Shown here piece by piece: positions 51,436-62,505 of a DNA stretch of 64,000 nucleotides (the stretch's first letter is position 1; each line of letters opens with the position of its first letter). The stretch is taken from NCBI GenBank assembly GCA_963793675.1, contig CAWCBA010000008.1, positions 349,074-413,073 of the forward strand, read 5' to 3'. This stretch comes from RPQJ01 sp963793675. Lineage in GTDB: Bacteria > Pseudomonadota > Gammaproteobacteria > Steroidobacterales > Steroidobacteraceae. Below the pieces are notes generated by a model. The model saw nothing but the letters and a program-made list of their open reading frames with translations, made no database searches and was not told where the DNA came from. A program made the translations under genes and the position numbers.

Positions 51436-52720
51436 ATGGGTAAGTTCAATTTACGCAACCTGAAGATAGGGATTGTCGGCCTGGGTTACGTGGGCCTGCC
51501 GCTCGCGGTCGAATTCGGCAAGCGCTTCACCACCGTCGGCTTCGACATCAAGGCCGACCGCGTGGCCGAACTCCGCAAGGGCGTCGACAACACGCTCGAA
51601 TGCGACGCGAAGGAGTTGGCGGAGGCGGACAAGCTCTCGTACACGACCAACCTCGAACGACCTGAAGGCATGCCGCGTATTCATCGTCACGGTGCCGACG
51701 CCGATCGACGAGTACAAGCGCCCGGACCTGACGCCGCTCGAGAAGTCGAGCGAGTCGGTGGGCAAGGTGCTGAAGAAGGGCGACGTGGTGGTGTACGAAT
51801 CCACCGTCTACCCGGGCTGCACCGAAGAGGTCTGCATCCCGATCCTCGAAAAGGCCTCGGGCCTCAAGTTCAACAAGGATTTCTTCGCCGGGTACAGCCC
51901 CGAGCGCATCAATCCGGGCGACAAGGAACACCGCGTCTCGACCATCCGCAAGGTGACCTCGGGCTCGACGCCCGAAGTCGCGGAGTTCGTGGATTCGCTC
52001 TATCGCTCGATCGTCAAGGTGGGCACCCACAAGGCGTCGAGCATCAGGGTGGCCGAGGCCGCCAAGGTGATCGAGAACACGCAGCGTGACGTCAACATCG
52101 CGCTGATCAACGAACTGGCGCTGATCTTCAACCGTCTTGGCATCGACACCGAAGAAGTGCTGCTCGCTGCCGGCAGCAAGTGGAACTTCCTGCCGTTCCG
52201 TCCGGGCCTCGTCGGCGGTCACTGCATCGGTGTCGACCCCTACTACCTGACGCACAAGGCGCAGGCGATCGGTTATCACCCGGAGATGATCCTCGCGGGT
52301 CGGCGCATCAACGACAACATGGGCAACTACGTCGCGCAGCAGGTGGCGCAGCTGATGATCCAGAGTGGGATCATGGTCAAGGGCTCGCGCGTGCTGGTCA
52401 TGGGCCTGACGTTCAAGGAAAACTGCCCGGATGTCCGCAACACCAAGATCGTGGACGTGGTGAAGGAATTGAAGAAGTACGGCTGCAGCGTCGACGTGTT
52501 CGACCCCTGGGCCGACCCGGACGAGGCAGAGCACGAGTACGATCTGCGGCCGGTAAGGAAGGCCAGGACAGGCACGTACGACGCAGTCATCATGGGCGTG
52601 GGCCACCAGGAGTTCCGCGACATGGGCATCAAGAAAGTCCGGGCACTCGGCAAGAAGAAGCACGTGCTCTACGACATCAAGTACGTGTTCAAGGCGGACG
52701 AAGTGGACGGGCGCCTCTAA
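51436..52720 (+). CDS. tviB: Nucleotide-sugar dehydrogenase (TviB/WbpA-like), one-base frameshift
   Basis: UDP-N-acetylglucosamine 6-dehydrogenase-type enzyme. The first 76 residues (IGIVGLGYVGLPLAVEFGKR, NAD-binding) are in one frame; removing one C near 51660 (ctcgaacgacctg to ctcgaagacctg) continues it as LEDLKACRVFIVTVPTPIDE to the TAA at 52720. The rest matches TviB: GYSPERINPGDKEHR, KVIENTQRDVNIALINELA, and FRPGLVGGHCIGVDPYYLTH with the catalytic Cys in GGHC. It converts UDP-GlcNAc to UDP-GlcNAcA (or UDP-Glc to UDP-GlcA), entry to acidic polysaccharides such as Vi antigen. The stop overlaps the epimerase start by one base. Frameshift likely a sequence error. Confidence 0.86.
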
Positions 52721-53765
52721 TGAAGATCCTGGTCACCGGCGCTGCCGGGTTCATCGGCTACCACACTGCGAAGCTCCTGCTGGAGCGCGGCGACGAAGTC
52801 GTCGGCCTCGACAACCTCAACGACTACTACGACGTGCGGCTCAAGTACGCGCGCCTCGACCAGCTCAAGGCCAGGCCGGGTTTCACGTTCGTCAAGCTCG
52901 ACCTCGCCGACCGCGAGCGGGATGCAGGAACTGTTCGCCCGCGAGAAGTTCGAGCCGCGTGATCCACCTCGCCGCGCAGGCGGGCGTGCGATATTCCATC
53001 GAGAACCCGCTCGCCTATGTCGAGAGCAACGTCGTCGGCACGGCCAACGTGCTCGAAGGCTGCCGGCACAACGGTGTCGAGCACCTGGTGTATGCGTCGA
53101 CCAGTTCGGTCTACGGCGCCAACACCAAGATGCCGTTCTCGGTCCACCAGAACGTCGATCACCCGCTGTCGTTCTACGCGGCGACCAAGAAAGCGAACGA
53201 GTTGATGGCGCACACCTATGCGCACCTGTACTCGTTGCCGGTCACGGGACTGCGGTTCTTCACGGTGTACGGCCCGTGGGGCCGTCCCGACATGGCGCTG
53301 TTCCTGTTCACCAGGAACATCCTGGCTGGCAAGCCGATCGATGTCTTCAATTACGGCCACCATCGACGTGACTTCACCTACGTCGGCGACATCGCCCAGG
53401 GCGTGGTGCGGGCGTGTGACCGTCCGGCCACGGGCAATGCCGACTGGAACAGCGATGCTCCGGATCCGGCCTCCAGCAAGGCGCCGTACCGCCTGTACAA
53501 CATCGGCAACAACCAGCCGGTGGAGCTGCTGACCTACATCCACACGCTCGAGGAGTGCCTGGGGAAGAAGGCCGAGATGAACCTGCTGCCGCTGCAGGCG
53601 GGCGACGTGCCGGACACCTGGGCCGACATCGACGAGCTCACGCGGGACGTGGGTTACACGCCGGCCACGCCGGTTTCCGTTGGCATCCGCAACTTCGTGG
53701 ACTGGTACCTCGAGTACTACAAGGACGAGGCGCCGCCTCCGTCGAAGGTCGTCAACCTCGGCTGA
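52720..53765 (+). CDS. NAD-dependent nucleotide-sugar epimerase (UDP-glucuronate 4-epimerase-like), two one-base frameshifts
   Basis: Extended SDR epimerase, about 347 residues after correction. It opens MKILVTGAAGFIGYHTAKLL with VVGLDNLNDYYDVRLKYARL, the usual start of UDP-glucuronate 4-epimerases (CapI/LpsL type). Single extra bases near 52918 (gagcgggatg for gagcggatg) and 52957 (gagccgcgtg for gagcgcgtg) must be removed to join MQELFAREKFE and RVIHLAAQAGVRYS. The remaining 268 codons are open: STSSVYG, Y-x3-K in YAATKKAN, RFFTVYGPWGRPDMAL. With TviB it would give UDP-GalNAcA or UDP-GalA-type donors, as TviB-TviC do in Vi synthesis. Confidence 0.83.
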
Positions 53766-53805
53766 ACGTTTTGCGACAGAGGGTGCCGACCGCTAAGCTG
53801 TGCGG

Positions 53806-55454
53806 ATGAGTACATCCCGCAGCGATCTCCCGGCCTGGAAGGCACTCGAGGCGCACGCCGCCCAGGTCTCGAGCCGCCACCTGCGTGACCTGTTCGCCGC
53901 CGACGGCGCCGGTCGCTTCGATGCGACCAGCGTGCAGGCGCTCGACCTGCTGTACGATTTCTCCAGGCAGCGCGTCACCCGCGAAACCTTGAATCTCCTG
54001 CAGTCGCTGGCGCAGGCCTGCGACCTGCCGGCACGGATCGCAGCGCTGTTCGCAGGCGAGGCGGTCAACAACACCGAAGGGCGCGCTGCCATGCACATGG
54101 CGCTGCGCAACCGTTCGGATCGTCCGATGCTGGCGGACGGGCAGGACGTGATGCCGGAAGTGCGCGCGCAGCTCGCCAAGATGCGCGAGTTCGTCACTGG
54201 CGTGCACCAGGGACGCATCCTGGGTTTCACCGGCGCTCGTTTCACCGATGTCGTCAACATCGGCATCGGCGGTTCGGACCTCGGCATCGTGATGGCGACC
54301 GAAGCGTTGGCCCGTTTCCGCAACAAGGGTATCCGCCTGCACTGCGTTTCGAACGTCGATGGCGTCGAACTCGCGGATGCGCTCGAGCAGATCAATCCGG
54401 CGACGACGCTGTTCGTCATCTGCTCCAAGACCTTCACGACGCAGGAGACGCTTGCCAACGCCAACGCGGCGCGCGAGTGGCTGATCGGCGAGCTCGGTGA
54501 AAAGGGCATCGCGCACCACTTCGTCGCCGTGTCGACCAATCACCAGGCGATGGACGCGTTCGGCATCGCGCCCGACTCGCGTTTCACCATGTGGGACTGG
54601 GTCGGTGGGCGGTATTCACTGTGGTCCACGGTCGGCCTCTCGATCGCGCTGTCACTCGGCATGGACCAGTTCGAGCTGATGCTCGCCGGCGGCCACGAGA
54701 TGGACGAGCATTTCCGCACGGCGCCGCTCGACCGCAACCTGCCGGTGCTGATGGGCCTGCTCGGTGTGTGGAACATCGACTTCCTCGGCCTCGATTCACT
54801 CGCCGTTCTCCCATACGACCGGCGCCTGCATCGCTTCCCCGCTTACCTGCAGCAGCTCGAGATGGAGTCGAACGGCAAGAGCGTCACCCGGGAGGGTCAG
54901 CCGGTCGGGTACATGACGGGCAACGTCGTGTGGGGCGAGCCGGGCAACAATGCGCAGCACTCGTTCTTTCAGTTGCTGCACCAGGGCACCGCGCGCGTTG
55001 CCCTGGATTTCATTGCGCCGGTCAATGGCTCGAGCAGGTTCCTCAAGCACCAGGACCTGGCGCTGGCCAACTGCTTTGCACAGGCGGAGGCCTTTGCGTT
55101 CGGCCAGACAGCCGAGCAGGTCAGGAGCGACCTGCAATCCAAAGGCACGGCGCCGGCGGAAATTGAGCGCCTGGTGCCGCACAAGGTGCACGCGGGCAAC
55201 CGCCCCAGCAGTCTCATCCTGGTGCCGCGCATGGGCCCACGCGCGGTCGGCAAGCTGATTGCCTGGTACGAGCACAAGGTGTTCGTGCAGTCGGTCGATC
55301 TGGAACGTGAACCCGTTCGACCAGTGGGGCGTCGAACTCGGCAAGAAACTGGCGACTTCGATGAACGAACCGGTGCGCACCGGGACTCTGGCCTGGCGGG
55401 CCGGCCCACATGCAGAGGCTGCTGGCGCAGGTGCAGCGCTGGCGCGGCGACTGA
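53806..55454 (+). CDS. pgi: Glucose-6-phosphate isomerase, frameshifted near the C-terminus
   Basis: About 549 residues. Signatures: VVNIGIGGSDLGIVMATEAL, VICSKTFTTQET, MWDWVGGRYSLWSTVGLS, the active-site Glu in GEPGNNAQHSFFQLLHQGT, and LVPHKVHAGNRPS. The frame must lose one C near 55298 (gtcggtcgatctgg for gtcggtgatctgg) to read VIWNVNPFDQWGVELGKKLA, and at least one further indel near 55405 is needed to reach the natural end HMQRLLAQVQRWRGD at TGA 55452-55454. Interconverts glucose-6-P and fructose-6-P, feeding UDP-GlcNAc supply. Pgi genes often lie in surface-polysaccharide clusters. Confidence 0.9.
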
Positions 55455-55475
55455 GCCGCCCAGTAACATGGCGGG

Positions 55476-57060
55476 ATGCGCTTGAACCCGTCATGGACTG
55501 ATCGGACTTTCCTGGCCTTCCTGGCCTTCCTCCTGTCTCAGGGCCCGCTTGCATCCGCGGGCGAGCCCTGGATTGCGCCCGGCAACACCCAGGTGCGGCA
55601 CGACGTCCAGTTGCTCGTCGACTCCGGCGTGATCAACCTGCCGATGTCGGCGTGGCCTATCGCCGCGTCGGATCTGGCGTACGCGCTCGACAAGATTCCC
55701 GAGACTCCCTCAGCCCCGTCTCCAAGCGGGAGAGCGCCGGGTGCGCAGGATCCGGAAGCAAGGGTTCCGCGAAGCCGCTCTCCGCGGCCCAGCTCGCCGC
55801 CATTGCGCGCCTTCGTTCCCTGGCCAGCGAAGGCAACGCCACCCTCGGCGTCGAAGTCGGCGCGGCCGCGCGACCCACGCAGTTGCGCACCTTCGCGGAC
55901 ACACCACGCGAGGAGGGCGAGATCAGCCTCTATGCCGCCAGTTTTTTCGGTGAACGGTTCGGCGGGCGGCTGCAGGTGACCGGCGCGATCGACCCGGATG
56001 ACGGCCTGCCCGGACGTCTCGACGGCTCGTACGTGGCCGGCAAGTTCGGCAACTGGATCGTCACGGCGCGGTCAGCAGGATCGCTGGTGGGGCTCGGGCT
56101 GGGAGGGCAGCCTGATCATGTCCAACAACGCGCGACCGGTGCCCGAGATTGCGCTCGATCGCGCGGTGTCCAAGCCCTTCGAGACGAAGTGGCTGAGCTG
56201 GCTCGGGCCGTGGCGCCTGACGACGTTTGTCGGCCAGATGGAAGGCTCGCGCGACGACTATGCGCACCCGGTGTTCTGGGGCATGCGTGTGTCTGCGCGG
56301 CCACTGGACGGCCTGGAGATCAGCCTCGAGCGTACCGCTCAACTGTGCGGGGAAGGGCGATCCTGCACCTGGAACGACTTCTGGAACATGTTCACCGGCA
56401 ACGACAACGCGCGGCGAGAACGTCGATCCCGCAGGACGAGCCGGGCAACCAGCTGGCGGGCTGGGACATCCGCTGGGCATCGCCCATCGGCGACTGGAAC
56501 TATGCGCTCTACAACCAGCACACCGGCGAGACGATCGACAACAAGATTCCGCGGCCGTATCGCAGTCTGGACGCTGTTGGGACTCGAAACCTGGGGCGAC
56601 GGTTCGGGTGGCGGCAGTTCCTGGCGTGCGGGCTTCGAATGGTCCAATACGCGCTGCGGCGGCACCGAGAATGGCCAGAAGCTATGGGATTGCGCCTATA
56701 ACAATTCGAATCTTCAATCCGGATGGCTATCGCTATTACGGCCGGGTCATGGGGCATTCCATGGACGGGGACGGCGACATGTACTCGGCGCGCTACATCC
56801 GGGTCGATAGCGCGGCCAACACCCTCACCGTGCTGGCGCGCTACAGCAGGATCAACGAAGGCGGCGTCGTGCCGGACACGCCCCATTCATTCGCCCCGGG
56901 TCCGGAAGACTGGATCAGCCTGGATCTCAGCTACCGACGCGTGCTGCGCTCGGGCTGGCTCGAGGGAGGGGTAGGCGTCGACAGCCAGGACCGCAAATGG
57001 AAGGGTGACCAAGCCGTGTTGCCGCGCGCTTACGTCACCTGGAACTACGCACTCCGTTGA
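55476..57060 (+). pseudogene. Capsule assembly Wzi family protein 1, multiple frameshifts
   Basis: Outer-membrane capsule-assembly protein of the Wzi family when read across frames. Signal peptide (TFLAFLAFLLSQGPLASAGEP), then PWIAPGNTQVRHDVQLLVDS, the diagnostic RWWGSGWEGSLIMSNNARPV, EISLERTAQLCGEGRSC, and a barrel end RAYVTWNYALR (stop 57058-57060). Frames change near 55720, 56085, 56412, 56570 and 56705, each break correctable by one base. Wzi proteins form an 18-stranded barrel that binds exported capsule polymer. The gene is followed within 11 bases by a second Wzi-like gene. Probably intact in the organism, with consensus errors here. Confidence 0.8.
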
Positions 57061-57070
57061 AGATAATCGG

Positions 57071-58571
57071 GTGACCCCGGGAAGGCGTCCAGCCGCCAGT
57101 TCCAGCGCTGCTCGCATGGCTGGTCACTGCGATGCTGGTCAGCCCGCTGGCCAGCCGCGCAGAGCCGTGGATTGGCCCTGGCGACATGGCGTTGCGGCAC
57201 GACCTGCAGCAATTGGCCGATGCCGGTGTGCTGCATGCTCCTACGATGAGCTGGCCGCTGCCGTGGTCGGACATCAGCGCAGACATCGCTGCAGCGGAGG
57301 TCGTCCGGAGCTGAGTCCTGCGATTGCAGTCTGCGCTGGGCCGCGTGCAGGCGCGCGCCGCGACTGGAGACTGCGAGCCGGGAGATTGGCGTCGCCGTCG
57401 AAGCCGCGGGCACGACCGATCCCTGGGCGCTGCGCTCGTTCGAGGATACCCCGCGGGAGCAAGGGCGAACTGACCGTTGCGGCCGACCAGGCCGGTGAGC
57501 GCGTGTCATGGAAACTGTCGGCCGGGGTCGTGGCCAATCCCGACGACGGGCAGGAGTTTCGCCTGGACGGTTCGTATGTCGCGTGAGGCTCGGCAACTGG
57601 AACATCAGCGCCGGCGCCATCGACCGCTGGTGGGGCCCAGGCTGGGAGGGCAGCCTGATCCTGTCGAACAACGCGCGACCCGTGCCGTCGATCGGCATCG
57701 ATCGCAACGAGGCCCGGCCGTTCAGTTGGCCGATCCTGCAAGTGGCTCGGCCCGTGGCGCCTCAGCACGTTCATGGGGCAACTGGAAGAAGACCGCGACT
57801 ATCCGCATGCCTTGCTGTTCGGAATGCAGGGCGGAATCGCGCCCGTTGCCTTCGCTGCAGATCGCCGCAAGCCGCACGGCGCAGTGGTGCGGCGAGGGAC
57901 GGCCCTGCGGTCTCGAGTACCTTTGGCGACCTGCTGACGGGCAACGACAACGAGCGAGGATCTGGCCGAGGAGCCGGGCAATCAGCTGGCCGGATTCGAC
58001 GTCCGCTGGTCGTGGCCGGGCGGGCGCGTGCCGGTGGCGCTCTACGCCCAGGCGATCGGCGAGGACGAAGCGGGATTCCTGCCGTCGAGGTACCTCGGTC
58101 TGTTCGGTGCCGAAGCCTGGGGCCAGTGGCGGGGCACGTCCTGGCGGGCGCACGCTCGAGTACGCCGATACGGCCTGTGATTTCCCGACATCGCCACCCG
58201 AGTTCGGTTGTGCCTACACGAACCACATCTACACCAGCGGGTACCGGTATCGTGGTCGGGCCCTGGGGCACACGATCGATGCGGACGGCGAATCCATTGG
58301 CATCGGCCTGCTGCTGGTCGAGGCCTCGGGGCGGCACTGGAACCTGCTGGCCCGCAACGTCAAGCTGAACCGGGCCGGCATCGCTGCCGAGCATTCGCTG
58401 GCCGGACGGCGCCGCCAGCGTCAACGACGTCAGCCTGACGCACGGGCGCCCGTTGGCTTGGGGTAATATTGCGGTTTCGCTTGGGTACGCCGACGTGCCT
58501 CGACCGGGACCGTGCCGTCGCAGGACGAGGTGTTCGGGGCATCCTTGACGTGGCACTACGAACTCCGCTGA
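57071..58571 (+). pseudogene. Capsule assembly Wzi family protein 2, multiple frameshifts
   Basis: A second Wzi-like protein, paralogous to the one just upstream: signal peptide LVTAMLVSPLASRAEP, PWIGPGDMALRHDLQQLADA, DTPREQGELTVAADQ, RWWGPGWEGSLILSNNARPV, RTAQWCGEGRPCG, and TWHYELR before TGA 58569-58571. A likely GTG start at 57071 is out of frame with the signal peptide, which itself has an in-frame ATG at 57132, so the start is uncertain. Breaks occur near 57300, 57400, 57460, 57580, 57740, 57930, 57960, 58140 and 58400. Same domain order and length as Wzi 1, so the pair is a tandem duplication that has diverged. Confidence 0.75.
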
Positions 58572-58634
58572 GCAGCGTGGCTCGCTCGGAAACCTGCAAT
58601 CCGTGCGACGGGGCAGTGATGCAAGGATCCTAGA

Positions 58635-61564
58635 TTGATCCGGGCGCGCCTGCTGGCCTGGGGCGCGCTGGCCACGGTGTTGACGCTATGGCCCGTTCTC
58701 GGCGCTTGGCCAGACTCCGAGCGCCGCCAGATTGAGGTGTTCCGCAACCTGCCGCCAGACGCAGCAGCGGCGATCCTCGAGGCCATGGGCGCGGCGGAGC
58801 GGCAATCGGGCATCGACCCGCTCGGACTCGCGCATCAAGATCGCCGCCAACGGTCCTGCCGCGGTCGACCGAGGACGGAGCGCTTCGAAATCTGAGCCCC
58901 GACGGCGAGCCACGGCTGGCAGCCGGCGACACGTTGATCGTGGAACTGGAGCCGGTGCTGTTCGAGGGTCAGGATCGCAGTGCTGACCGAGCGGCCCAGC
59001 CAGCCGACCAACGCGCTGCAGGCGCGGGGCGACGACCGCGACGGGCCGGCGCAGGGCGGACTGCGGGTGGCAGCGCCAGCGCGCGCCTGGCCCGCAGACA
59101 GCTCCGGTACCCGCAGCGCGACCCGGCAAGGAGATCCAGCGGACCAAGTCGGAGCAGGCAGAGCTCGAGCGGTTCATCGAGACCGTGCGCCGCGGCAATC
59201 CCTACCGGCTGGACCGCAGCTGGAGCGCTCGACGTGCCCGGGCCTCGGCGTCGTGCCGCTCGCCGGCCTGACCGTGCTGCAGGCGACCCAGCGGCTGGCC
59301 ATCGAGCCGTTCCTGCGCGATTTTCGGATCCGAGCTGACGCTGTTGCCGCTCGAGCCGGTCGATACGGACGCCCTCAAGCCCTTCGGCTACGACCTCTTC
59401 GCCGGCGTGCCGACCACGTTCGCGCCGGTGACGGACATTCCGGTGCCCTCGGAGTACGTGGTCGGGCCTGGCGATCGGCTCGAGGTGCAGCTGATCGGCA
59501 ACACCAAGGGCAAGTCATTCGCTCGTCGTGAATCGCGACGGGCGGATCATGTTTCCCGGAACTGGGTCCCATCAGCGGTGAGCGGGCTGCGCTTCGACGC
59601 AGGCCAAGGCTCGCATCGAGCAGCGCGTCAGCGAGCAGATGATCGGCACCCAGGCCATCGTGTCGATGGGCGACCTGCGCTCGATCCGGGTCTTCGTCCT
59701 CGGCGAAGCCGAACGCCGGGCTCGTTACACGGTGAGCGGCCTTGCAACCGTCACCAACGCGCTGTTCGTGAGCGGCGGCGTCAAGCCGATCGGGTCGCTG
59801 CGCAACATCCAGTTGAAGCGCAACGGCCAGGTCGTCACGCGCCTCGATCTCTACGACCTGCTGCTGAATGGCGACACGTCGGGCGACGTGCGCCTGCTGC
59901 CCGGTGACGTGATCTTCATCCCGCCCGTTGGCAGCACGGTCGGCGTCACCGGCGAGGTCCGTCGCCCGGCCATCTACGAACTGCAAGGGCGAGAGCTCGG
60001 TTGCGGACCTGCTGTACCTCGGCGGCGGCCTGACGCCCGAGGCGGATCCCCGGCTCGCGACGCTCGCAGCGCATCGACGAGCGGCGCGAGCGCGTCGTGC
60101 TGGACGTCGACCTGACGGACCCGCAGGCGCGCGACACGCGACTGCGCACCGGCGACGTGCTGCGCATTCCTGCGGTCAAGACGACCTATTCGAACGCCGT
60201 CCAGCTCGATGGGCACGTGCTGCGGCCGGCGTTCGTTCCAGTACCGCAGCGGCTGCGGCTGACGGACGTCATTCCGTCCGCCGACGAGCTTGAAGCCGAA
60301 CGCGGACCATGCGCTACGTCATGATTCGACGCGAGGAGCCCGGCACGCGACGCGTGCAGGTGCTTTCGGCGGATCTGCGATGCGGCCTGGCGCGCACCGA
60401 CGTCGACGCCAATCCGCGGCTGGCACCCCGCGACCGGATCTTACGTGTTCGACCTGGAAACGGGCCGGCGTGCAATCCTCGATCCGATCCTCCAGGAACT
60501 GAAGCTGCAGGCGGTGAGCGACGAGCCGTCGCAGGTCGTGCGTGTCTCGGGCCGAGTGCGAGTCCCCGGCGAGTATCCGCTCGAGCCGGGCATGACCGTC
60601 AGCGACCTGATTCGCGCCGGCGGTGGACTTGCCGAGGAAGCCTACGGCGGCGAGGCAGACCTGGCGCGTTACGAGGTTCGGGACGGACAGACGCGCAAGA
60701 CGGACGTCGTCAAGGTCGACCTGAGTCGCGCCCTGGCACGCGAACCGCCGCCGACCTCGCGCTCGCGCCGTTCGATTTCCTGGTCGTCAAGGAGATCTCG
60801 CAGTGGTCGGCCCAGGAGACGGTCCGTCTGGAAGGCGAGGTGCGCTTTCCGGGCGAATACCCGATCGAGCGTGGCGAGACGCTGCGGTCGGTGATCGGAC
60901 GGGCCGGCGGCCTGACGCCGCTCGCGTTTCCGCAGGGCAGCGTCTTCACGCGCGAATCACTCAAGGAACGCGAGAGGCGCCAGGTCGAGATGCTCGCGGA
61001 CCGACTGAAGCAGGACCTCGGTACGTTGGCGCTGCAGGCCACGCAGGCTCCGGCAGACGGTGCGCAGCAGGCTTCCGAGACGCTGGCGATCGGCCAGTCC
61101 CTGCTGGCGGACCTGCGCAATGCGCGAGCCGGTGGGACGCCTCGTCATCGATCTCGACCAGGATGCTGGCCGCGGAGCCGGACGCTGCAGCGGCGACGTG
61201 ATTCTCAAGGACGGCGACATTCTGCGCGTGCCGCAGACCGCGCAGGAGGTGACGGTGATCGGCGAGGTGCAGAGTCCGACATCGCACCTGTACGACCCGA
61301 CGCTGGCGCGTGACGACTACATCGCCTCAGCGGTGGCACGACGCAGAAGGCCGACGACAAGCGCATCTACGTGGTCCGGGCCAATGGCAGCGTCGAGACC
61401 GGCAGCGGCAGCCGCTGGTTCAGCGCAAGGGCTCGATCCAGCCGGGCGACACGATCGTCGTGCCGCTGGACGCGGAACGGATGAGGCCGCTGCCGCTGTG
61501 GACGGCGGTGACGACGATCGTCTTCAACCTCGCCGTGGCGGTTGCAGCGGTGGCAGGCATCTAG
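58635..61564 (+). pseudogene. Large polysaccharide export protein with Poly_export and multiple SLBB domains, multiple frameshifts
   Basis: About 975 codons spanning the capsule locus export gene. Begins at a TTG (58635) with a signal peptide (MIRARLLAWGALATVLTLWP) and a helical N-terminal region. It then has the Poly_export core (VPSEYVVGPGDRLEVQLIGN, NRDGRIMFP, ISVSGLRFDA) and several SLBB-type modules (SIRVFVLGEAERRARYTVSG, VRVSGRVRVPGEYPLEPGMT, VRLEGEVRFPGEYPIERGET, VTVIGEVQSPTSHLYDPTLA). It ends in a membrane segment, PLPLWTAVTTIVFNLAVAVA. Frames shift at least ten times between 58820 and 61430. It is far longer than E. coli Wza (about 380 residues) and lacks the Wza lipobox. It would form the outer-membrane export channel. 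Confidence 0.78.
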
Positions 61565-61577
61565 CGGAGTCCCGCGC

Positions 61578-62447
61578 ATGACCGTGACGCAAGGGGCCAC
61601 CGATCCCGGAGAGGACCGCGAGATCTACGATCTGTTGGCCATCATCTGGCGAGGGCGGTGGCTGGTGCTGTCGTTGGGCGCCGCTTTCGCCCTGTCGGGC
61701 GCCCTGTATGCGACCCTGGCTACGCCCTGGTACCGCGCTGAAGTGCTGATGGCCCAGGCCAGGGACCGACCGAGTGACGGCTTGATGTCGCAGTTCGGCG
61801 GGCTGGCCAGCCTCGCCGGGATCAACCTCGGCAGCAATGACAACGCCGAACCCTTGGCGCTGCTGAATTCCCTGGGCTTCGCGAGGGAGTTCATCGAGGA
61901 GGAGAAGCTCGAGACGGTGCTGCTGGCGAGAAAATGGAACGCTGCGGAGAAACGCTGGAAAGGTCCTGAGAAGGACTGGCCCGATGTACGCGACGCCGTC
62001 GAGTATTTCGACGAAGAGGTCCGGCGGGTGGTGCAGGACAAGAAAACCGGGCTGGTGACGCTTGCCATCGAGTGGAAGGATCCGGCTGTCGCGGCGGACT
62101 GGGCCAATAAGATGGCGAGCCGGCTCAATTACCGGATGAGGGAGCGGGCAATCGCAGAGTCGACCGAGAATATTCGCTACCTCAAGACGGAGATGTCCCA
62201 GGCGAACCTCATCTCCCTGCAGCAGTCGATCGGCAAGATTCTCGAGCTCGAAATGCAGAAACTGATGCTGGCGCGTAACAACCAGCAATATTCCTTCAGG
62301 ATCATCGACCCCGCCCATGCACCCAAGAAAAAGGTGAAGCCGCTGGTCGTCCCGTTCACGGCCATCGGGGGGGTGCTCGGCCTGCTCGTCGGGGTGGTCC
62401 TGCTGATCGGCAGGGTGGTACTGCAGCGGGTACGCAGTGTCTCCTGA
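61578..62447 (+). CDS. wzz: Polysaccharide chain-length determinant (Wzz/polysaccharide co-polymerase)
   Basis: A 289-residue inner-membrane protein with N- and C-terminal transmembrane helices (WRGRWLVLSLGAAFALSGAL at about 27-46; GGVLGLLVGVVLLIGRVVL at about 260-279) and a periplasmic region. It has the proline-rich PKKKVKPLVVPF before TM2, typical of the Wzz family. Coiled-coil-like helices occupy 85-240. ATG at 61578 follows GCGGAGTCCC. Controls polymer length or couples polymerisation to the export channel encoded upstream. One of the few unbroken genes in the locus. Confidence 0.88.
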   Translation: MTVTQGATDPGEDREIYDLLAIIWRGRWLVLSLGAAFALSGALYATLATPWYRAEVLMAQARDRPSDGLMSQFGGLASLAGINLGSNDNAEPLALLNSLGFAREFIEEEKLETVLLARKWNAAEKRWKGPEKDWPDVRDAVEYFDEEVRRVVQDKKTGLVTLAIEWKDPAVAADWANKMASRLNYRMRERAIAESTENIRYLKTEMSQANLISLQQSIGKILELEMQKLMLARNNQQYSFRIIDPAHAPKKKVKPLVVPFTAIGGVLGLLVGVVLLIGRVVLQRVRSVS

Positions 62448-62505
62448 TTGCTGAGCAGCCGTGGACGCAGGCCCCGACGGATCGACGCGGAATCCCGGAA
62501 CTCCA

